Of a stretch of DNA of 8,835 nt, positions 1 to 6,305 are shown one piece after another; within the stretch, counting starts at the first letter, position 1, and each line of letters starts with the position of its first letter. A model generated the notes under the pieces. The model did not search any database. It was not told the DNA's origin and was given only the letters and a program-made list of their open reading frames with translations. The position numbers and the translations under genes were made by a program. The stretch comes from an uncultured Rhodanobacter sp. Lineage in GTDB: Bacteria > Pseudomonadota > Gammaproteobacteria > Xanthomonadales > Rhodanobacteraceae. The stretch lies in assembly GCA_937906285.1 (NCBI GenBank), contig CALCWL010000023.1, forward strand, positions 1-8,835. Direction: 5' to 3'.

Positions 1-220
1 CCCCTCGCCCAAGGTGTTCCCCGGCTACGCCCACATCAACGACATGAAGGGCGTCTCGCCGCACTGGCTGCAGCGCATCGGCCACTTCTTCGAGCACTAC
101 AAGGACCTGGAGCAGGGCAAGTGGGTCAAGGTGGAGGGCTGGGTCGGCGCCGACGAGGCCAGGGCCGAAATCCTGGCTGGCATCGCCCGCTACCAAGCCG
201 AGCACGGCCCCAAGGCCTGA
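1..220 (+). CDS. ppa: Inorganic pyrophosphatase, C-terminal part (5' end outside window)
   Basis: Cytoplasmic family I pyrophosphatase, which hydrolyses pyrophosphate to two phosphates and so pulls biosynthetic reactions forward. Only the last 72 codons are present (frame begins at base 2, stop TGA 218-220); E. coli Ppa is about 175 residues, so roughly 100 N-terminal residues, including most metal-binding aspartates, lie outside. The segment HFFEHYKDLEQGKWVKVEGW is nearly identical to the C-terminal part of E. coli Ppa and contains its Tyr-Lys active-site pair (HYKDL). The GTG at 14 is internal, because the reading frame continues to the window edge. The gene converges on the DUF2333 gene and ends 14 bases before a strong stem-loop. 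Family assignment is very secure. Confidence 0.95.
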   Translation, partial: PSPKVFPGYAHINDMKGVSPHWLQRIGHFFEHYKDLEQGKWVKVEGWVGADEARAEILAGIARYQAEHGPKA

Positions 221-234
221 GCCGCAACTCGATT

Positions 235-267
235 CGATCCACGAGCCCGCGCGGAGCTCGTGGATCG
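235..267. terminator. Bidirectional stem-loop between ppa and DUF2333 gene
   Basis: A perfect 12-bp inverted repeat (CGATCCACGAGC at 235-246 and its complement at 256-267) encloses a 9-base loop, CCGCGCGGA, that can itself pair. It lies 14 bases after the ppa stop and 7 bases from the DUF2333 stop, between convergent genes, which is where a shared terminator is expected. Neither side has a clear T-run, so it is not a textbook intrinsic terminator; it may act with Rho or as a 3'-end stabiliser. Confidence 0.7.
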
Positions 268-274
268 GGCGGCA

Positions 275-1294
275 TCAGCCGCGCTTGAGCAACTCGCGCA
301 GGTCGATCAGCGCCGCATTGGCGCGCGACACGTAGTTCGCCATCACCAGCGAATGGTTGGCGAAGAAGCCGAACGGCGAACCGTTCAGGACCACCGGACT
401 GTGCAGCGGCCGCTGCGCCTCCTCCAGCTCGCGGATCACCTGCTCCAGGCTCACGTCGGCATGCTTGGAGCGCAGGATGGGACCGAAATCGCGCTGAATC
501 GCCTTGAGCTGTTCCAGCAGCGTCCAGGTGTAGCCGCGTGCTTCGTAGAAGTTGTCGTCGATCTGCGTCCACGGGGTCTTGACCAGCCGGCCGCCGCCGG
601 GTGCGGCCACTGTGGACGCGCTGGCCGGATCGGAGGCGTCCGCGTCGCCGATGCGGATCTGGCCCACGCTGGCGGACAGCCGCTGCGACAACGAGCCCAG
701 CCGCGCCGACACCAGCTGCAGGTAATCGGCCAGGTTGTCGGCGCGCGCGTAGAAGTGCGCGCTGCTGTCGTCGGCGTCGCCGAGCCTCGTCAGATAGCCG
801 TCCAGATACTTGATCGCCTTGCGGTACTGGCTCTCCGAACTGGGCAGCAGCCAGCGGTCGTTGGGGCTGTTGAGCAGCGGATCGGCTCGGACCAGGTCCT
901 TGTCTTCGGTCGACTGCGTCTGCGAGCGGCTGAAGTCGTTGCGCAGCGCGCGCACCAGGTCGCGCGAGGCGGTCAGCGAGCCGAATTCCCAGTTGGGGAT
1001 GTTGTCCAGCAGCACGCCCGGCGGCAGCTTGTCGTTGCTGAGGTAGCCGCCGCGCTTGTCGAGCAGGGTGCGCACCGAAGCGATCAGGGTGACCGTGGTG
1101 GTGGCGCCGGTACTCACCGGCCGCTTCAATTCCTGCATTCGGGTCTGCGTGACCGCCACCGGATCGAACAGCGCCGGCTCGGTATCCCACCACCACATCG
1201 ACGCCGCGATCAGCAGCACCAGCACGGCGACCACGGCCAGGATCGCCCGGCGCAGGCCGCGGCGCGGCGCGGGGGAAGTGTCAGGGGTCAGCAT
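275..1294 (-). CDS. DUF2333 family membrane-anchored protein
   Basis: A 339-residue protein resembling the DUF2333 family, whose function is unknown to me. A basic N-terminus (RRGLRR, about 11-16) precedes one hydrophobic segment (about 17-36) ending in MWWWD, so it is probably a single-pass inner-membrane protein with a large periplasmic domain. The soluble part is largely helical. Recognisable blocks are GGYLSNDKLPPGVLLDNIPNWEFG (about 82-105), the aromatic stretch DDNFYEARGYTW near 247-258, and PFGFFANHSLVMANYVSRANAALIDLRELL at the C-terminus. The start is ATG 1292-1294, with AGGAG (complement of 1302-1306) 7 bases upstream. The gene diverges from the oxidoreductase and converges with ppa. 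The family call rests on memory of these blocks; the length suits the family. Confidence 0.82.
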   Translation of the reverse strand: MLTPDTSPAPRRGLRRAILAVVAVLVLLIAASMWWWDTEPALFDPVAVTQTRMQELKRPVSTGATTTVTLIASVRTLLDKRGGYLSNDKLPPGVLLDNIPNWEFGSLTASRDLVRALRNDFSRSQTQSTEDKDLVRADPLLNSPNDRWLLPSSESQYRKAIKYLDGYLTRLGDADDSSAHFYARADNLADYLQLVSARLGSLSQRLSASVGQIRIGDADASDPASASTVAAPGGGRLVKTPWTQIDDNFYEARGYTWTLLEQLKAIQRDFGPILRSKHADVSLEQVIRELEEAQRPLHSPVVLNGSPFGFFANHSLVMANYVSRANAALIDLRELLKRG

Positions 1295-1332
1295 CGGACG
1301 GCTCCTGCGGAGGTGGCGAGCGGAGTCCGCAG

Positions 1333-1362
1333 CTTACAACGCGGCCGCCCCGGCACTGTCGA
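1333..1362 (-). promoter_or_regulatory. Candidate sigma70-type promoter for the DUF2333 gene
   Basis: Read on the minus strand, TCGACA (complement of 1357-1362, 5 of 6 to TTGACA), an 18-base spacer and TGTAAG (complement of 1333-1338, 4 of 6 to TATAAT) lie about 40 bases before the ATG. The predicted start near 1326 gives a short leader that contains the AGGAG. Only pattern matching supports it. Confidence 0.35.
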
Positions 1363-1505
1363 GCGGACCGCGCCCGCGGCGGCACGTTCCGCCGGGCAGG
1401 CTTGACCGCCAGAGCGTGCCACCGCCGTATGCTTGTCATCGCCTGACGGTGTATCGCGCAGCGTGTCGCTCACCGATGTCTACCCGTCGCCCCGGAGTCA
1501 TTCCC

Positions 1506-2522
1506 ATGAAAGCCGTCGCCCTCACCCGCTACCTGCCGATCGACGATCCGCAGGCATTGCTCGACGTGGAACTGCCCATGCCCGTGCCGGGCGAACACGA
1601 CCTGCTGGTAAGTGTCGAGGCCGTGTCGGTGAATCCGGTCGATACCAAGCTGCGCGCACCGAAGTCACAGGTGGAGGCACAACCGAAAGTACTGGGCTAC
1701 GACGCTGCCGGCACGGTGGAAGCCGTGGGCGGCGCGGTGACCGGTTTCAAGCCGGGCGACCGCGTGTATTACGCCGGCGACGTCACCCGGCCGGGCAGCA
1801 ATGCGCAGTTCCAGGCGGTGGACGCGCGTCTGGCGGCGTTGATGCCGCGCCGCCTGGATGTCGCCGACGCGGCGGCGCTGCCGCTGGTGGCGATCACCGC
1901 GTGGGAGCTGCTGTTCCAGCGCATGCCGTTCGACAGCGAGCACGGCGGCGAGGGCCAGTCGTTGCTGGTCATCGCCGGCGCCGGTGGCGTGGGCTCGATC
2001 GCGATCCAGCTGGCGCGGCGCGCGGGCTTCACCGTGATCGCCACCGCCTCGCGCGCCGAGAGCGCCGACTGGTGCCAGGTGATGGGCGCGCAGCACGTGG
2101 TGAACCATCGCCAGCCGCTGGCGCCGCAACTTGCCGCGCTGGGTTTCGCGAGCGTCGACGCCGCACTCAACCTCGCCGACACGGATGCCTACTGGGACGA
2201 ACTGGGCGCGCTGCTGGCGCCGCAAGGCCATGTCGGCCTGATCGTGGAGCCGCACGGCGCACTGCGCATCGGCGACCCGTACAAGGCCAAATGCATCGGC
2301 ATCCACTGGGAGTTCATGTTCGCCCGCCCGCGTTTCCGGACCGCCGACATGGCCGAGCAGGGCCGCATCCTCGGCCGCGTCGCCGACCTGGTGGACGCCG
2401 GCGAGCTGCAGGGTATCCGGCGCGAGACGCTGCAACCGATCAACGCGGCGAACCTGCGCGAAGCGCATCGCCGGCTGGAATCGGGCGGCAGCATCGGCAA
2501 GCTGGTGCTGGCCGGCTGGTAG
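1506..2522 (+). CDS. Zinc-independent MDR oxidoreductase (quinone reductase/alcohol dehydrogenase-like)
   Basis: A 338-residue medium-chain dehydrogenase/reductase, probably an NADPH-dependent quinone or enal/enone reductase acting in the cytoplasm. The GroES-like substrate domain is at about 1-125 (SVNPVDTKLR 41-50; LGYDAAGTVEAVG 63-75; FKPGDRVYYAG 81-91). The Rossmann domain follows, with nucleotide motif AGAGGVG at 157-163 and TAS at 180-182, as in NADPH-preferring members. It matches the subfamily often named 'zinc-binding alcohol dehydrogenase family protein' (HWEFMF near 267-272, TADM near 279-282). The catalytic and structural zinc cysteines of true alcohol dehydrogenases are absent despite that name. 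ATG 1506 has GGAG (1494-1497) 8 bases upstream and begins the conserved N-terminus MKAVAL. An open frame continues upstream but is intergenic. It is convergent with the ferritin-like gene, 25 bases between stops, with no strong terminator hairpin. Physiological substrate unknown. Confidence 0.88.
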   Translation: MKAVALTRYLPIDDPQALLDVELPMPVPGEHDLLVSVEAVSVNPVDTKLRAPKSQVEAQPKVLGYDAAGTVEAVGGAVTGFKPGDRVYYAGDVTRPGSNAQFQAVDARLAALMPRRLDVADAAALPLVAITAWELLFQRMPFDSEHGGEGQSLLVIAGAGGVGSIAIQLARRAGFTVIATASRAESADWCQVMGAQHVVNHRQPLAPQLAALGFASVDAALNLADTDAYWDELGALLAPQGHVGLIVEPHGALRIGDPYKAKCIGIHWEFMFARPRFRTADMAEQGRILGRVADLVDAGELQGIRRETLQPINAANLREAHRRLESGGSIGKLVLAGW

Positions 2523-2547
2523 CAGGGGCTCCGGCCGATCTGCCCGC

Positions 2548-3162
2548 TCAACCGCGCTTGCGGGTACCGCCCGGCTGTTCGGCGGCCTGACGCATGGGCG
2601 CCGGCCGGGCCGGCTCGCCCTTCCTGCCGAGTTGTTCCAGCAGCGTGTTCATGTCCTCGGCGTGCTCCTCCTCCACCGCCAGGATGCCTTCCAGCATGCG
2701 GCGCGTGGTGGGGTCGTCGGCACCGATGTAGGCGATCATGTCGCGATAGCTGTCGATGGCGATCCGCTCGGCGACCAGATCCTCCTTGATCATGTCGACG
2801 ATGTCCTCGCCCTCGACATAGTCCGAGTGACTGCGGCTGAGCAGGCCTTCCGGCGACAGGTTCGGCTTGCCCTCGAGCTGCGTGATGCGCTCGGCGATCT
2901 GGTCGGCGTGCCCCTGTTCCTCGTTGGCATGTTCCAGGAACTCGGCCCGGATCGCCTGCGAGTTGATCCCCGCGGCCATGTAGTAGTGATACTTGTAACG
3001 CAGCACGCAGACCAGCTCGGTGGCCAGGGCGTGGTTGAGCAGCTTGATGACGGTTTCGCGGTCGGCGCTGTAGCCGGCGGTCATCGCGCCGCGATCGATG
3101 TCCTGACGCGCGCGCTTGCGGATGTTCTCGATGTCGCTGACGAACGGCTTCGTCTTGGCCAT
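2548..3162 (-). CDS. Ferritin-like/bacterioferritin-family protein
   Basis: A 204-residue four-helix-bundle protein likely to oxidise and store iron or protect against oxidative damage in the cytoplasm. Iron-site residues are in the expected places: Glu49 in helix A (ATELVCVLRYKYHYY), Glu82-x-x-His85 in helix B (EEQGH), Glu132 in helix C (LVAERIAIDSY) and Glu164-x-x-His167 in helix D (EEEH). The core (about 5-180) matches a proteobacterial group annotated as 'bacterioferritin' or 'ferritin-like domain protein'; I do not recognise a heme-binding Met with confidence. The last 25 residues are a Pro/Arg/Gly-rich tail (KGEPARPAP...GGTRKRG) beyond the bundle. The start ATG 3160-3162 has AGGAG (complement of 3169-3173) 6 bases upstream. 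A longer frame to 3213 adds only an Arg-rich leader read through this RBS and was rejected. It lies 109 bases downstream of tetR on the same strand, so co-transcription is possible. Confidence 0.88.
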   Translation of the reverse strand: MAKTKPFVSDIENIRKRARQDIDRGAMTAGYSADRETVIKLLNHALATELVCVLRYKYHYYMAAGINSQAIRAEFLEHANEEQGHADQIAERITQLEGKPNLSPEGLLSRSHSDYVEGEDIVDMIKEDLVAERIAIDSYRDMIAYIGADDPTTRRMLEGILAVEEEHAEDMNTLLEQLGRKGEPARPAPMRQAAEQPGGTRKRG

Positions 3163-3271
3163 GGCTTGCTCCTGCGGACGGAGGCGCCGGCGGCAAGGAG
3201 CCTTCCGGCGCAAGGGTATCGGCAGAGCATGGGCATCGGCCCGAGAAAGCCGGGTGAAGAGCTGGCCGCGG

Positions 3272-3922
3272 TCAGCGCGGCAGGAAGGCGCGCAGGAAGG
3301 TGTCCACGCCGGCGCGCGCGGTGCTCTCGATCTCCTGCAGGTAGCTCTCCGGGCAATTCGTGCAGCCGAACATCTGCCGCATCATCAGGTTGCCCTTGAT
3401 CAGGGTGAGGAACTGCATGCTGGCCCGGCGCACGTCGTCGATGTCGAGCTTGCCGGCGTCAACCGCCTGCTGCAGCAGGCGTTCCATCAGGCCGTGGGTG
3501 CGCGTGGCGCCTTCTTCCCAGATCAGCTTGCCGTAGCGCGGATTGCCTTGGCGGCAGTCGCTGAGGATGGCGCGGAAGGTGCCCACGGTTTCGGCGTTGC
3601 AGTCCAGATGGGCGTGGGTCAGCGCCACCCGCAGCAAGGTCTCGCGGATGTCCGCCTGCGGGTCGAAGCGGTAGGTTTCCTCCGGCAGCAGGTCCTGGAT
3701 GCGCGAGCGGATGACTTCACGGAACAGGTTGTCCTTGTCGCCGAAATGGCTGTAGACGGTGAGTTTGGACACGCCGGCATCGGCCGCGATCGCATCCATG
3801 CTGGTACCGGCGAAGGCATTGCTGATGAACAGCGCCTTGGCTGCTGCCAGGATGGCCGCACGCTTCTCCATGTCCTTCGGGCGACCGGGTCCCTGGGCTC
3901 TGATGGGCGCGCTGGTACTCAT
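3272..3922 (-). CDS. TetR/AcrR family transcriptional regulator
   Basis: A 216-residue one-component repressor, probably of the AefR-like TetR group. The N-terminal DNA-binding domain spans about 18-65 (AAILAAAKALF, then the helix-turn-helix TSMDAIAADAGVSKLTVYSHF at 40-60, followed by GDKDNLFREVI). The helical ligand/dimer domain fills the rest. It carries cysteines at 108, 123, 187 and 190; the last two form CTNC. ATG 3920-3922 is preceded by GGAGG only 2 bases away and by GAAGG 8 bases away; an in-frame ATG 17 codons later is a less likely start because it would trim the basic arm. Divergent from the methyltransferase-tolC pair, it probably represses itself and perhaps that operon, by analogy with efflux-linked TetR proteins. 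A 6-bp hairpin (3265-3270/3276-3281) covers its stop codon. Confidence 0.9.
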   Translation of the reverse strand: MSTSAPIRAQGPGRPKDMEKRAAILAAAKALFISNAFAGTSMDAIAADAGVSKLTVYSHFGDKDNLFREVIRSRIQDLLPEETYRFDPQADIRETLLRVALTHAHLDCNAETVGTFRAILSDCRQGNPRYGKLIWEEGATRTHGLMERLLQQAVDAGKLDIDDVRRASMQFLTLIKGNLMMRQMFGCTNCPESYLQEIESTARAGVDTFLRAFLPR

Positions 3923-3956
3923 GTCCTCCACCTTCAAATACGGATGATCAGCCTTT

Positions 3957-3976
3957 AGTATACGCTTCGGTTTATT
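3957..3976. promoter_or_regulatory. Likely TetR operator (imperfect palindrome)
   Basis: AGTATAC (3957-3963), spacer GCTTCG, then GTTTATT (3970-3976). The second half reads AATAAAC on the other strand and matches the first at 5 of 7 positions. This AT-rich block stands out in a GC-rich region, lies 35 bases before the tetR ATG and covers the tetR -10 element. Size and position suit a TetR operator; binding is inferred. Confidence 0.5.
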
Positions 3977-3986
3977 TATTTGCCAT
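3957..3986 (-). promoter_or_regulatory. Candidate tetR promoter
   Basis: On the minus strand: ATGGCA (complement of 3981-3986, 4 of 6), an 18-base spacer, then TATACT (complement of 3957-3962, 5 of 6). It would start transcription near 3950 and give a leader of about 28 bases to the ATG. The operator-like palindrome overlaps the -10 and most of the spacer, so a bound repressor would block polymerase. Confidence 0.5.
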
Positions 3987-3997
3987 GCTGCGGCAAT

Positions 3998-4011
3998 CTG
4001 GCCATGGCCAG
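3998..4011. repeat. Perfect 14-bp palindrome in tetR/methyltransferase intergenic region
   Basis: CTGGCCATGGCCAG is fully self-complementary. It lies just upstream of the tetR -35 region, between the two divergent promoters. It could be a binding site for a dimeric regulator or chance in GC-rich DNA. Confidence 0.4.
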
Positions 4012-4036
4012 CGCCCGATCCGGCGCGCACCATGGG

Positions 4037-4050
4037 GTGACGGACGTCAC
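4037..4050. repeat. Inverted repeat GTGACG-GA-CGTCAC
   Basis: Perfect 6-bp half-sites separated by two bases form a compact dyad typical in size for a dimeric regulator. It is about 75 bases upstream of the candidate -35 of the methyltransferase-tolC promoter, a position compatible with an activator site. The regulator is unknown. Confidence 0.35.
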
Positions 4051-4123
4051 GCAGGGCCGATGACTTCCGGCACTTCGTGGGCCGCGGCGCAGCCGTCAGG
4101 CTACGTGTCAAGCGGCGCCGCCA

Positions 4124-4152
4124 TTGTCGCGACAGGTGGCAGAGCTTATCCT
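4124..4152 (+). promoter_or_regulatory. Candidate promoter for methyltransferase-tolC operon
   Basis: TTGTCG (4124-4129, 4 of 6), a 17-base spacer and TATCCT (4147-4152, 4 of 6). Predicted start near 4159, about 29 bases before ATG 4188. The 10-bp palindrome TGTCGCGACA (4125-4134) overlaps the -35. Two copies of CTTCCGGG, 10 bases apart (4151-4158, 4161-4168), lie across the start region. Confidence 0.4.
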
Positions 4153-4187
4153 TCCGGGTTCTTCCGGGACAGCGCAGGCATGCACAG

Positions 4188-4847
4188 ATGGCGATGAATT
4201 TCGAACAGGCACGCACGAACATGGTGGAGAACCAGGTGCGTCCGTGGGAGGTGCTCGACGGCCGCGTGCTCGACGTCATCAGTCGCGTGCGCCGCGAGGA
4301 TTTTGTCGCCGCCGAACACCGGCAGCTGGCCTTCGCCGACCTGTGCCTGCCGCTGGGCCATGGCGAGGTGATGATGAAGCCGGTGGTCGAAGGTCGCATG
4401 CTGCAGGCGCTGGACGTGCAGGCCACCGACCGGGTGCTGGAAATCGGCACCGGCTCGGGTTATCTCAGCGCGTGCCTCGCCACCCTGTCGGCACAACTGG
4501 TCAGCGTGGACATCCATGCCGATTTCACCGCCGCCGCCAGCGAGCGGCTGCGCCACGCCGGCATCGGCAACGCCAGCCTGGTCACCGGCGAGGCGGTGCG
4601 CGCATGGCAGCCGGACGGCTTGTTCGACGTGCTGGTGGTCACCGGCGCCGTGGCGGAAGTTCCGTCGCGCTGGCGTGCGTGGCTCAAGCCCGGCGGTCGC
4701 GCGTTCGTGGTGAGCGGACAGTCGCCGGTGCAGCGCGCCAGCCTGCTGGTTCTGGAAGCGGCCGGCGAGGTGCGCATGCAAGGCCTGTTCGAGACCGACC
4801 TGCCGTATCTGGTGCATGCCGAGCCGGCGCCGCGATTCGTTCTGTAG
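4188..4847 (+). CDS. PIMT-like SAM-dependent methyltransferase (degenerate active-site motif)
   Basis: A 219-residue protein of the protein-L-isoaspartate O-methyltransferase (Pcm/PIMT) family; true PIMT repairs isoaspartate in ageing proteins. The N-terminal domain (about 1-80) contains REDFV (36-40) and LPLGHGE (54-60). The SAM-binding motif I is VLEIGTGSGY (83-92), with SVDIH (106-110) as acidic motif II and FDVLVVTGAVAEVP (146-159) as the later motif. The conserved GQTISQP of E. coli Pcm reads GEVMMKP here (59-65), so the Thr and Ser at the substrate site are lost; isoaspartate activity is therefore doubtful. Start ATG 4188 has a modest CAGG 9 bases upstream; ATG 4194 is the alternative. 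It precedes tolC by 39 bases with no terminator between, so they probably form one operon. I recall similar PIMT-like genes next to tolC in other proteobacteria. The pcm symbol is withheld for these reasons. Confidence 0.85.
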   Translation: MAMNFEQARTNMVENQVRPWEVLDGRVLDVISRVRREDFVAAEHRQLAFADLCLPLGHGEVMMKPVVEGRMLQALDVQATDRVLEIGTGSGYLSACLATLSAQLVSVDIHADFTAAASERLRHAGIGNASLVTGEAVRAWQPDGLFDVLVVTGAVAEVPSRWRAWLKPGGRAFVVSGQSPVQRASLLVLEAAGEVRMQGLFETDLPYLVHAEPAPRFVL

Positions 4848-4886
4848 ACCCCCTCCCCGACGTCCCCGATCGACACGAGGCATTCC

Positions 4887-6305
4887 ATGCAATTGAAGCT
4901 GCTCACCCTGGCCCTGGCGCTGGCCGCCGTCTCGCTGCCCAGCCATGGCGAGGATCTGCTCGATGCCTATCGCGACGCGCGCGCCAACGACCCGGTGCTG
5001 GCCCAGGCCGACGCCACGCGGCTGGCTACCGGCGAAGGCGTGCCGCAGGCGCGTGCCGGATTGCTGCCGCAGATCGACGGTTCGCTCACCCTGCAGCAGG
5101 CCAACGGCGGCCAGGGCAACAGCGGCCTCGACTTCGGCACCGGCGCCAACAGCTTCCTGTGCAGCGGCATCGCCGCCGGCAGCGGCAACTACACCTGTAC
5201 CGGCCCGCTGGCGTCCAACGGCACCGCCTCCGACGGTGGCCACCTGCGCACGCGCAGCCTGAATGCCACGCTGACCCAGACCGTGTTCGACTTCAGCAAG
5301 TACGCCAACCTCAAGGCCGCGCACTCCGCCAAGGATGCGCAGGACGCGACCTACCAGGCCGCGGCGCAGGACCTGCTGGTGCGCGTCACCGCGGCGTACT
5401 TCACCGTGCTCAACGACGAGGATCAGCTGACCTTCGCCAAGGCCAACGAGGACGCCTTCAAGCGCCAGTACGACCAGGCCGACCAGCAATACAAGGTGGG
5501 CCTGTCGGCGATCACCAATGTGTACCAGGCCAAAGCCTATTACGAGAACGCCAAGACCCAGACCATCGCGGCGCAGAACACGCTCGACAACGACCGCGAG
5601 GCCTTGCGCGTCATCACCGGCAAGCCGGTGGGCGAGCTCAAGAAGCTGCGCGACGACCTGCCGATGGACGCGCCCGCGCCCAGCGATCCGCAGGCGTGGG
5701 TGAAGCAGGCACTGGAGAACAACCCGACCTTGCAGGCGCAGCAGGACAACGTGCGGACCGCCGAACACAACATCACCGCAGCGCGCTCCGGCCACCTGCC
5801 CACGATCAGCGCCAGCGTGAACTACGGCAAGAGCAGCAGCTGGTACCAGGACCCCGCCCGCATCGGTTCGGAGCGCCCGGCCTCGACCACCATCGGGCTG
5901 ACCCTGAACGTGCCGATCTTTTCCGGCGGCTACACCCAGTCGCGCGTGCGCCAGTCGATCTACCAGCGCGACGCCGCCAACGACGCGCTGGAATTGCAGC
6001 GCCGCCAGGTGATCCAGAACACGCTCAACTACTACCGCTCGGTGCTCGCCGGCATTTCGCAGGTGGAGTCGGGCAAGGCGTCGGTGGAGTCCGGCCAGAA
6101 AGCGTTGGAAGCCACCCGTGCGGGCTTCGAGGTCGGCACGCAGACTTTCACCGACGTGCTGCTGGCGATCCAGACCCTGACCCAGTCGGAAAGCGCCTAT
6201 TCGCAGGCACGCCACCAGTTCATCCTGAACAAGCTGCTGCTGCAGCAAGCCGCCGGCACGGCCGACTTCAAGGACATCCAGGATATCAACGCCCTGCTGC
6301 AGTGA
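4887..6305 (+). CDS. tolC: TolC family outer-membrane efflux/type I secretion channel
   Basis: A 472-residue outer-membrane channel that, as a trimer, completes tripartite efflux pumps and type I secretion systems. A signal peptide (1-21, hydrophobic LLTLALALAAVSL, probable cleavage SHG/E) is followed by the TolC start EDLLDAYRDARANDPVL. There are two pseudo-repeats of helical hairpin plus beta-strands: strand block SLNATLTQTVFD (124-135) in the first and ASTTIGLTLNVPIFSGG (332-348) in the second. Long helices such as AAAQDLLVRVTAAYF and GLSAITNVYQAKAYYENAKTQ fit the periplasmic tunnel. A Gly/Ser/Asn-rich insert (about 72-118) in the first beta-hairpin, likely an extracellular loop, carries Cys92 and Cys104. 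ATG 4887 has GAGG (4877-4880) 6 bases upstream. Its length is close to that of E. coli TolC. No pump or adaptor gene is nearby, so it may serve several transporters. Confidence 0.93.
   Translation: MQLKLLTLALALAAVSLPSHGEDLLDAYRDARANDPVLAQADATRLATGEGVPQARAGLLPQIDGSLTLQQANGGQGNSGLDFGTGANSFLCSGIAAGSGNYTCTGPLASNGTASDGGHLRTRSLNATLTQTVFDFSKYANLKAAHSAKDAQDATYQAAAQDLLVRVTAAYFTVLNDEDQLTFAKANEDAFKRQYDQADQQYKVGLSAITNVYQAKAYYENAKTQTIAAQNTLDNDREALRVITGKPVGELKKLRDDLPMDAPAPSDPQAWVKQALENNPTLQAQQDNVRTAEHNITAARSGHLPTISASVNYGKSSSWYQDPARIGSERPASTTIGLTLNVPIFSGGYTQSRVRQSIYQRDAANDALELQRRQVIQNTLNYYRSVLAGISQVESGKASVESGQKALEATRAGFEVGTQTFTDVLLAIQTLTQSESAYSQARHQFILNKLLLQQAAGTADFKDIQDINALLQ

Noticed and set aside
1402..1433. 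TTGACC with TATGCT as a promoter for the MDR oxidoreductase
   Set aside because: The spacer is 20 bases, too long for a usual sigma70 promoter; a second -35-like TTGTCA (1433-1438) has no -10 at proper distance.
1056..1505. N-terminal extension of the MDR oxidoreductase, making a 488-residue protein
   Set aside because: The added 150 residues overlap the DUF2333 gene antisense and its promoter, have no domain, and the family start plus GGAG fit ATG 1506.
2523..2564. Terminator between the MDR oxidoreductase and the ferritin-like gene
   Set aside because: Only a 5-bp CCCGC/GCGGG stem with a 12-base loop and no T-run; too weak to annotate.
3163..3213. 17-residue N-terminal extension of the ferritin-like protein
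   Set aside because: It would translate through the strong AGGAG that serves ATG 3162, and the leader is Arg-rich with no family match.
4077..4187. N-terminal extension of the PIMT-like protein
   Set aside because: It covers the candidate promoter and repeats, is Arg-rich, and the family N-terminus begins at MAMNFEQAR.
4146..6248. Open frame of about 700 codons on the minus strand, antisense to the methyltransferase and tolC
   Set aside because: It is a GC-bias shadow: low-complexity Arg/Gly/Ala/Val-rich product with no recognisable domain, lying over two well-identified genes.
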